Shown piece by piece: positions 20,564 to 27,304 of a stretch of 27,304 bases of DNA. The stretch's first letter is position 1. Each line of letters starts with the position of its first letter. Under the pieces are notes generated by a model. The model searched no databases. It was given only the letters and a program-made list of their open reading frames with translations, and had not been told where the DNA came from. Location of the stretch: NCBI GenBank assembly GCA_900155495.1, contig FTLJ01000995.1, positions 1-27,304 on the forward strand, in the 5' to 3' direction. The stretch is from Porogramme epimiltina (Eukaryota > Basidiomycota > Agaricomycetes > Polyporales > Polyporaceae). The position numbers were made by a program, and so were the translations under genes.

Positions 20564-22293
20564 ATGTCGTTGGAGCAATCTAGTACGCCACAGTAAGACT
20601 TGATCTTCACATATTGTTATTGTGAATTCAAGTTGCGAGCCTCACCGACCCTTGTAGTAGTTCTACGCTCTCCATAGACGATATTAAGGCCGAGAGATTG
20701 CAACATCTCCATCTTTTGCAAGTATTGACTGCAGAGATATGCCGGCTTTCATACGCTCAAAACTCCTACGTCCACGCCAACACACTTCCCGCCGAACTCA
20801 TTGTGGAAATGCTTATGTACTTGTTCGATTCAGGTGACTACAAGTCGCTCGTGGCCTCCACTCACATATGCGTTCGGTGGCGTGCCGTGGCTCTCGAGGC
20901 CCCCAAGCTCTGGACTACCTTCCCGACTACTATCCTCTCCGAGACGGAAGAATGCTTGCGCCGGTCAGGGTCTCTCCTCCTGTCGCTTTCACACAAGCCA
21001 CCCAACGAAGGACCAGACCAAATACTGAAGCTTATCGCTGTGCAGACACATCGTTTACGGTCTCTGAAACTTACAATTGGCCCGCACTACCGGTTTCGCC
21101 GACTGATAAAGCATTTCCGCGCATCGGTGCCAAATCTGGAGGAGCTTTCAATCATGCAAGAACCCATCGCCCCTCGTTCGCGGATGTTGCTCTCCTCAAC
21201 TGAAGCAGTAACCATCCTGACACCATTTGGAGGCAGTGAACTCAGATCATTGAGAACTCTCAGTCTTGTCGATGTCCCGATTCCCATACGCCCCTCCTCG
21301 AGCAACCTCCTACACCTCACGATTACTTGTCGGGCCACCCAATTCTCTGGGCACGACCTCCTCGGCTTGCTAGACAAAAGTCCGCTTCTGAAGACATTCG
21401 CGTTCACATCGCTCATGCTCTCTCCCATCATACCCCCGGACATTGTACGTCTCTCAAACCAGGTAATATCTCTCCCTGGACTCCAGCTTTGCAAGTTCGA
21501 GTGCACATCCTCTGGCTCCGCAATAGTTCTACGACATCTATCCATTCCCCATTCCGCCCGCCTCCTTATCGACTCGCACCACGTCATGGACTTGTACGAC
21601 GGCAACGTCTACGGCATGCTCCCCGAAAACGTCGCCTCCGATCGCTTAAAGTGCTTCGAAGGCATCAAGCGTGTTGAGCTCCTCCTCGGGGACTCGGCAG
21701 GTCTAGCGACGTGCACCGTCCGTGCGTACCACGACCCAGAGGCGTTCTTGGACCCCGCCGTAGAACTTGTCGCGTCATTGATCCGTGGGCTACCCTCACC
21801 ATTTATGGGTCGCTGGCCTTTCGACACTTCGCAAGTAGAAGTCTTCGTGGTGGCCGGGAAACCTGGGCGAACGCATTTCGCTTACGAGGCTTGGGCGGAG
21901 GCGCTCCGACGCCTCCCAGAGCTCCGGTGCCTGCGCGTCGTCGCTATCCGAGACGATTGTCTAGTGGCCCTCGCATCCGTCCTTGCAGGGAGAGGGAGCG
22001 AGCCCCACGCGGATGAAGCAATGCCCCACCTCAAGGTGGATCTCCCCGACATGTGCCCGATGTTAACAACATTGGAGATCGTCAACGTCTCCCCGCGCAT
22101 CCGGGTGGCGCCACTAAATGTTGAAATCTGGGCTGCACTATGGGACGCGATTGCCCCTCGATTGGAATCCGGAGCGTTGAAGGAGATGGAACTTTTCAAC
22201 GTGTGCGGCTGTAGGAAGGGGGACTTAGGGACAACACGCTTGCAAGAATTGTCCGGGAAGAAGTTGGTTTTGAAGGTGGACGAGATTGACTAG
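20564..22293 (+). CDS. F-box protein with leucine-rich-repeat-like region (paralogue of neighbour), 2 exons, 554 aa
   Basis: As in the upstream paralogue, the long exon lacks an ATG near its start. ATG at 20564 (accATGtc) opens a 29-nt exon (20564-20592), donor gtaaga, a 65-nt intron, then acceptor ttgtag, with the second exon at 20658-22293; the result is MSLEQSSTPHSSTLSIDDI. The acceptor is tandem (TAGTAG), so use of the second AG would drop one Ser. The F-box is at about residues 52-98 (TLPAELIVEMLMYL, then ICVRWRAVALEAPKLWT), followed by Leu-rich degenerate repeats (LRSLKLTI, LEELSIM, LRSLRTLSLVD, LRCLRVVAI, CPMLTTLEIV). Order and motifs parallel the neighbour, including the late CPML-x-TLE block and the ME/VDLFNV-like strand, so the two arose by duplication and have diverged strongly. 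Presumed SCF substrate receptor; target unknown. Confidence 0.82.
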
Positions 22294-22505
22294 ACGGCTA
22301 GGGAGTGATTTGGAGACATGCATGCCACTGTGTCCCCTCCTTGCTCATGCCGTCGAATCTTTTTATACGGATCTTTTCTATTTGCATACAACCACGGGCC
22401 GTCCTGCCATCTTGCTTCACACTGGCATCCTGTAGACGCTACTTTATGTTCCTGACGGTCATGATCATGTACTCGTCCAATTGTGTATGGGGATGAGATA
22501 CAGTT
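22294..22505. other. Convergent 3' region between F-box gene 2 and SEN34
   Basis: 212 bp between facing stop codons. No gene is seen; it presumably holds both 3' UTRs. Confidence 0.5.
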
Positions 22506-23618
22506 TCACCCAAAGCCAGCCCATTCAACTGAATAATATGTCACCTCCTGCCGCGACTCGTCCCACTCGCAGAAAAGGTGCGACTTCTTGGTCGCCGTAC
22601 CCAATCGTCCGTGGGCAACAATCTCCATAGGGGTCAGGGGCGCCTTGGGAGACTCGATCACGGACGCGACGAAGTGAGAGTGGTACCGCAGAGGATCTCC
22701 TATAGATATTCCCTATGTTAGACCGCAAGAACGAGTTCGACCAAGAATCACGGACCGGGGTAGACTAGGAAGTCGCCTCCAAACTTAATTCCGCCACCCA
22801 TGAAGTTTCCTCGTTCCCATAGGTCCTTGAAGACACGGCATTTTGCCTGCTCGAATGACGTCGTCGGGTAGATCCACACTCCCGCCGATTGCGCATCTTC
22901 AAGGGTTGAGTAGGTGCGACAAGTCGGCGTGTACCATGCCAGCTCTGACGAGCTTGTAGGGATGACCACGTTGAATGTTTGGGGAATAGATTTGTTGGGT
23001 GTCGCTGGTCTGTCGTCCGCACTGTTGGGAACCGGTGTGGGGGCAAGGTCATCGACGGGTAGTCCCTCCGCTATGGCCTTCGCTTGAGCAGCGGCTGCTC
23101 TTTTTGCCTCACGCTCTTTGCGTTTTCTGACAGCCTCCTCGGAGGTGGACATTCTGCTCGCTTTTTCTGACGTCCTTTCAGCCTCCGCAGCAGATATTTG
23201 GGTCTTTGCGGATTCTTCTCGCTCATGGTTCCAGTCTGCCAGTGAAGCAGCGGTAGGAGCGAGATGAGCATTGGCATCATCGACCAGCACCGCTAGTTCT
23301 AGACTAGAATTAGCAACTGCTTATGTTCGGAGACCATCCCCTCACCTTTCTCCACAAGAAGCACTACCTCCTCTGGGAGAAGGACCAAAGGAATGCCAAG
23401 AAAAACGTTTTGTTGTGACAGATGCGGCAGAGTTCCTGTGAGCACGCCACAAACATGGTGCTTAGCACGCAGCGTGGCGATATCTATCCTTTTCTTGCGC
23501 CATTAGTTTCCGAAGAGCAAATCGCATGATTTGGCGCACCGTCTACATCCCAGACATACGCCTTCTGGTTCGAGACGCGTACTTGGATCTTGCGGTCGAC
23601 GTCAGAGTCAGAGGACAT
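22506..23618 (-). CDS. SEN34: tRNA-splicing endonuclease catalytic subunit Sen34, 4 exons, 317 aa
   Basis: Sen34 cleaves the 3' splice site of intron-containing pre-tRNAs within the Sen2/Sen15/Sen34/Sen54 complex. Exons in transcript order: 23618-23540, 23483-23346, 23298-22756 and 22699-22506; introns are 56, 47 and 56 nt. The N-terminal domain reads VWDVDDIATLRAKHHVCG, then GTLPHLSQQNVFLGIPLVLL and PEEVVLLV, as in the family. A charged, Ala/Glu/Lys-rich coiled-coil-like linker (about residues 90-150) leads to the nuclease domain: YPTTSFEQAKCRVFKDLWE, FMGGGIKFGGDFLVYPGDP, RYHSHFVASV and GTATKKSHLFC. The catalytic triad is Tyr252, His260 and Lys291, with the spacing I recall for TSEN34 (8 and 31 residues). 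The protein ends SVEWAGFG. The last intron has a slightly weak gtccgt donor but a good CTAAC branch site. The gene is divergent from BRF1 and shares its promoter. Confidence 0.92.
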
Positions 23619-23785
23619 TTTAGTCACGGAAAGACGTGACGCCCCTGGTTTGTGTTATTGCCAGTGTCGTCACGGGAGGGTCACGCGTCCACGCTGCGCG
23701 CGCCTGGTGCTTTGTTGACCTTGCTTTCGACCACTATCCTCTGGTTCGTCTTCATTCTTCTCAAGGCCTCGTGGAGCCTTATGGT
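23619..23785. promoter_or_regulatory. 167-bp bidirectional promoter of SEN34 and BRF1, with four GTCACG elements
   Basis: The two start codons are 167 bp apart on opposite strands. GTCACG occurs at 23623-23628, 23669-23674 and 23680-23685 on the plus strand and at 23640-23635 on the minus strand; the first and last form an inverted repeat GTCACG-N6-CGTGAC. The copy at 23680 runs into ACGCGT (23683-23688), an MCB-like box. No TATA box is evident. GTCACG resembles the left half of the Cbf1 site (RTCACGTG), but no full site is present. Confidence 0.65.
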
Positions 23786-23789
23786 ATGA
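23781..23789 (+). promoter_or_regulatory. Two-codon uORF overlapping the BRF1 start codon
   Basis: The sequence is ATGGTATGA. The uORF (Met-Val-stop) ends in TGA at 23787-23789, which overlaps the BRF1 ATG at 23786-23788. A ribosome starting at 23781 would terminate exactly over the main start, so BRF1 output could depend on leaky scanning or termination-reinitiation. This assumes transcription starts upstream of 23781. Confidence 0.45.
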
Positions 23790-25962
23790 GCGGAAGATGT
23801 GAAGAATGCGGCGCATGTACAATATGGGACCAAGAAGTTGGCTCCGCCATCTGTCCTGAATGCGGAACGTTGGCCGACCCGACACAGAGCGTCCTCACGT
23901 CCCACCTCGAGTTCGCCGATACTTCTGGTCGTGAATTCGCCCGGTGGACAAATGTTCCCGGTGGAAGCACCTTGCGAGGGAGGAATGGGTGGGCGCTGGC
24001 AGGGCAGGGGAAGGAGGCCAGGGATCGCAAGAATGCAGTACGTTTGCTTGTATTGGAAATGTGCAGCCCCTAATGTTTGGCACAGATTGCTATGCATGAA
24101 TTCATACGAACGGCTGCCAGTACTCTTGCAAGTCCCGGTGTCACTGCGCGCGCTCAAGGGGTTTTCGACCAAGCGATGCGTGCAGGCGCGTTCCGTTGGG
24201 GACGCAAGGCTAAATTGACTGCAGGCGCGGCCCTGGCCATCGCTCTGCGCGAATCCCACAAAAGCGACTCCATTCGAGATATTGCAGTGAGTACCTATCC
24301 CATTCCCCTGTCAAAATTGCATATCTCAGCTGTTTCAGGGTACATGAGCATGTGTTGACGTGCTGCTGTGTCTCACAGTACCTCCTCGACGAACCACCTG
24401 TGGCAGTTACGCGCGCGTTCGGCAAGGTCGTGCAACTGCTCAAGCTCTCCCTATCGACCGCGGACCCCGCCGTTCATCTGCCCACCCTTCAAGCACATCT
24501 GGCTTCATTAGTCAACGGCACTCAAGAAGGCGCGTCCGGCGGCCCGTCAGAGAGACTCCCCGCGCCGCTTATGAAGATTCTTTCACCCCTCGTCACCCTT
24601 CTCCCTTCCATCGCACGCACTGCCTCTGCTCTCGCTTGGCTCGTGGCACGGACGCAGGCCTTTGCTCATCTGCCCACCCCGCCAACGGCTTGCGCCCTGC
24701 TTATGCTCGCCGTCGAGGGCGAGCTTGCATCATCCTTGCCCAATTCCGGCATTTTGGCTCAAGCTCTCGGCGCGCGGTTTTCTGTTGGCAAGGGGGTCGT
24801 AATGCAACGATACAAGCAGATTTACGACATCGTCGAAGAGTGGATCCGGGACATCCCGTGGCTCGACGCCCACGAGCGGAAGACAACGAAGAGTGGGCGA
24901 GGCGAAGGTCGATCCAAGGTGGCCAAGCGCGTCGTCGTCGCGCGCGGACTTAAAGACGTGGTGCAGTTCCAAGAGGAGATATGGCGGAAGCGCATGGAGA
25001 CCGCCGGGCGTCCCCTGCTCGAGCTCGATACGGATGGCAAGGATGACGTGGGGAGCGGCGATGAGTGGGACAGCAGCCAACAGGCGAGTAGCAGCAGGTC
25101 TTCCGCTTCCACCACCTCTCTATACGGCGACGGCGCCCCTCCGCGCAAGAAGCAAAAGACGCGCCGCGCCAAGCCTGTGGTCGCGGCCTCGCACTTCCTC
25201 CTCAACCCCCTCCACCCCACCCCCACACACTCCGCACCCTCTTCCACCGCCGGCGCTTCTCGCGCCTCCCCAGCGCCGGGCGCGCCGGACCTCCTTACAC
25301 ATCTTCTCACTGCGGACGCGGCGATGCTCCCACAAGCATTCGTGCACCCCCCGACGCGCCTGCAGCTCCTGGCAACGGCGCGTGGCGGTGCGGACGAGGC
25401 GCACATCGCGGACGAAGAGCTCTTCGCGGCGGACGAGCTCGACGGGCTGTTCCGCTCGCCCGAGGAGGTCGAGGTCGTCCGCATAGCGATGGGGTGGGAC
25501 GCCGGGTCAGACGAGGGGAATAGGGAACCCTCCGGCGAGCACGCACAGAAGGCTGGAAAGAAGCGGAAGAGAGCCGTGCCGCACGCAGATGAGGGCGGGC
25601 CGGAGGCAAATATGACGGCACGGGGATCAAAGAGGATCAACATGGACGCGTTGGCGAGGCTGCTCGACCCTGAGGCCGACCTTGCTCTCGACGTCGACGC
25701 GACCCCCGATCCCGGAGATGTGTTCGCAGGCCAGACTGTGGGCGACGACACGTTCGGAGGCCACTTCGAAGCTGATGAAGATGAGGATAGTGATGACGAT
25801 GGAGGTGTGGAGGACGCGGAGGAAGCGTCTGCGCGTGAGGACCCTCTGGCCCCGCCCAGTGCTCGCCACTCTGCCGGCGACGAAGAGATTATAGAGGAAT
25901 GGCGCCCCTTGTCGCCGGGTGGTGGCGACGGCACCTGCGCAGAGGACTGGTACGATTTTTGA
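23786..25962 (+). CDS. BRF1: BRF1-type TFIIIB subunit (TFIIB-related factor), 3 exons, 678 aa
   Basis: Brf1 with TBP and Bdp1 forms TFIIIB, which recruits RNA polymerase III to tRNA and 5S genes in the nucleus. Exons: 23786-24037, 24086-24286 and 24379-25962 (introns 48 and 92 nt). The zinc ribbon is CEEC-N14-CPEC (Cys5, 8, 23, 26), followed by GTLADPTQSVLTSHLEFAD, the Brf1-like counterpart of the B-reader region. Two cyclin folds follow: about residues 84-185 (FIRTAASTL, GVFDQAMRAGAFRWGRKAK, LAIALRESHK) and about 220-330. A basic linker (KKQKTRRAK) leads to HIADEELFAADELDGLFRSP (about 493), resembling Brf1 homology block II, and SKRINMDALARLL (about 568), resembling the conserved KINY...L motif of Brf1. 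The tail is acidic and ends EDWYDF. Homology block II is more diverged than usual, so a Brf1-like paralogue cannot be excluded. No upstream in-frame ATG exists, and a two-codon uORF overlaps the start. It shares a promoter with SEN34. Confidence 0.78.
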
Positions 25963-26164
25963 ATGTCTAGACTGCGATTCGCCGGACGCTCTGTTCTATT
26001 CGTATATCTACCCTTTTACATGCCCTAATTCGTATTGTACACTCGACCATATACATCGAAGCAGTTTGCGCAGACCAATGGCCCCACGCAACGTTCCCTC
26101 TCGTTCACACCAATGACTGTCGTGGACGTCTTCGAAGGTTCGAAGAATATTTCGCCACCCACGT

Positions 26165-26205
26165 CATTCCATCCAGCCATCCAATCCATCCGTCCATCAT
26201 CCATG
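26165..26205 (+). repeat. Imperfect CATC/CCAT microsatellite
   Basis: Imperfect tetranucleotide repeat (CATTCCATCCAGCCATCC, AATCCATCCGTCCATC, ATCCATG), about 40 bp. Confidence 0.6.
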
Positions 26206-26620
26206 CCCCAGCAGGAGGCAAACACGTTCCAGGGCCGACTAATGATACACGCGGCGCTCTGCGGGAGGTCTCGAAGACTCGAAGTGCATCTAGCCGCGAC
26301 CAGGTCGGCGGCGCGCGCTGATAATCGATGCGCGAGGCGCGGCGGGCGATGTCCCAGAGCGCGTCGCGCCGCGGGCCCTTTGGTCCGCCGAGACGCGCCG
26401 TGTGACATCACGCGTCAGTCACGCGCACCGAGGGCGACCCGACGGCGACTCGCGAATGTAGAAATCCCGTCCGAGGACGCACTGTCGAGCCCCGCGGGTC
26501 GCGCGCGCCGCGGCGCTCGCGCGGCCTGTGAAGCTAGCGGGCTGTCGTGCGACGCCCCTGCGGGCGACGCCGCAGAGGGCATGTGGCCGCAGCGCGGGGC
26601 CTGAATGGGAATTGCAAGAC

Positions 26621-26649
26621 GGGAGAAGGGGAAGGGGAAGACAAGGGGG
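26621..26649 (+). other. Potential G-quadruplex sequence
   Basis: Four G-runs with short loops: GGG-AGAA-GGGG-AA-GGGG-AAGACAA-GGGGG. All loops are 7 nt or shorter, which meets the classic G3+ N1-7 pattern on the plus strand. Confidence 0.55.
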
Positions 26650-27304
26650 ATCTGGGAAGGGACGCACGGGCTGCGGCACGCCCCCCCTCGAAGGGAAGGC
26701 GCTGCCCGAGTGCGGGGCGGCGATTGGCCGCGGCGCGGGCGGGCGACGCCGAGTCTGTGGCGGGGCGGGGACTCGTGCGCGGGGAAGGGGCGAGAGCCGA
26801 GCCGGGGTGCGTGCTAGTGCGCGTCCTGGGGCGGCGGGGCGGGGCCGCCGCGAAGGGGTGGAGATAAGTGGTGTGGTCCCGCGCGCGGCGGGCGACGCAC
26901 GAGGGGAGGCGGAAATGAGGGCAGCAGTGCATCGGCCGTCGTGCGCGAGGGAGATAGATCGTGGGGGGCTCCCATGGGACCTGGGGGGACGAGGTCGCGG
27001 GGCTAGAGAAGCGGGCGGCTTGGGAGAAGGTTGGGGCCAGGGGCGGTCGGATCAGTGGGTGGTTGGAGGGCGATGGACGTTGTGGAGGGGAACGCGAGGG
27101 CCGCATGACCCCGCGGGGACAGCGAAGGAGGCGCGAGGTGATGCTCTTCTGGCTCGGATTCCCAAGCAGCTGGGCAGCTGGCTGGGGGTGGGACGAGCGA
27201 GTGGGCGCGCTGCCTTCTTCAGACCCAATTGTCCCTCGCGCGGTCGCCTGGCATGGGGACTGTGGGTGCAGAGTGTGGGGGAGGGGGAGTGGGCTGTGTG
27301 AGGG

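Larger units (their letters stand above)
25963..27304. other. GC-rich terminal region without a credible gene
   Basis: It begins with the BRF1 3' flank, then a CATC-rich microsatellite-like stretch (about 26165-26205), then strongly GC-rich DNA with C/G runs. Long open frames on both strands from about 26530 onward are Arg/Gly/Pro/Ala-rich and show no domain, as in the 589-3600 stretch. It may be the upstream region of a gene beyond the window. Confidence 0.5.

Noticed and set aside
24822..25934. 370-codon minus-strand frame antisense to BRF1
   Set aside because: Ser/Arg/Ala-rich shadow of the GC-rich BRF1 third exon; the sense strand has the domains.
26528..27301. 257-codon open frame on + and 190-codon open frame on - in the GC-rich tail
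   Set aside because: Both are Arg/Gly/Pro/Ala-rich low-complexity translations typical of GC-rich DNA with few stop codons; no domain on either strand.
1..27304. tRNA or 5S rRNA genes
   Set aside because: I looked for B-box-like GGTTCRANNCC with a matching A-box and cloverleaf and found none convincing; a covariance-model scan would be decisive.

Overview
The window is nuclear DNA of a filamentous basidiomycete, most likely a mushroom-forming Agaricomycete. Three observations support this. Genes are broken by many short introns (mostly 47-62 nt, GT-AG with one GC-AG) whose splice junctions keep recognisable protein families in frame. F-box proteins of the type expanded in Agaricomycetes occur as a neighbouring pair. 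The gene-free stretches are GC-rich with long C/G tracts. I saw no prokaryotic signals, no recognisable transposon ORF and no convincing tRNA or rRNA gene.

Layout, left to right: a small conserved-looking protein (-, 56-445); a gene-free, GC-rich 3.3 kb stretch; POL5/MYBBP1A-like (+, 3733-8606, 13 exons, 1231 aa); MSH3 (-, 8766-12905, 16 exons, 1102 aa), convergent with POL5; a 242-aa protein of unknown function with a C-terminal Cys/His motif (-, 13481-14332, 3 exons); a 2.3 kb gene-poor stretch holding a diverged tandem repeat of about 117 bp whose units can form hairpins; an IAH1-type SGNH esterase (-, 16661-17613, 4 exons); two F-box paralogues (+, 18058-19807 and 20564-22293), each with a tiny first exon; SEN34, the tRNA-splicing endonuclease subunit (-, 22506-23618, 4 exons); a BRF1-type TFIIIB subunit (+, 23786-25962, 3 exons); and a GC-rich tail without a credible gene.

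Functionally, several genes serve nuclear nucleic-acid metabolism: POL5 in rDNA transcription and 60S assembly, MSH3 in mismatch repair, BRF1 in Pol III transcription of tRNA genes, and SEN34 in tRNA intron removal. BRF1 and SEN34 are divergent and only 167 bp apart, so a factor that makes pre-tRNA and an enzyme that splices it share one compact promoter. That promoter carries four GTCACG elements, and a two-codon uORF overlaps the BRF1 start codon. The MSH3 promoter carries two ACGCGT (MCB-like) boxes. The least explained structure is the hairpin repeat array at about 15170-15830. All exon models were built by hand from reading-frame continuity and splice consensus; no transcripts or database searches were available.
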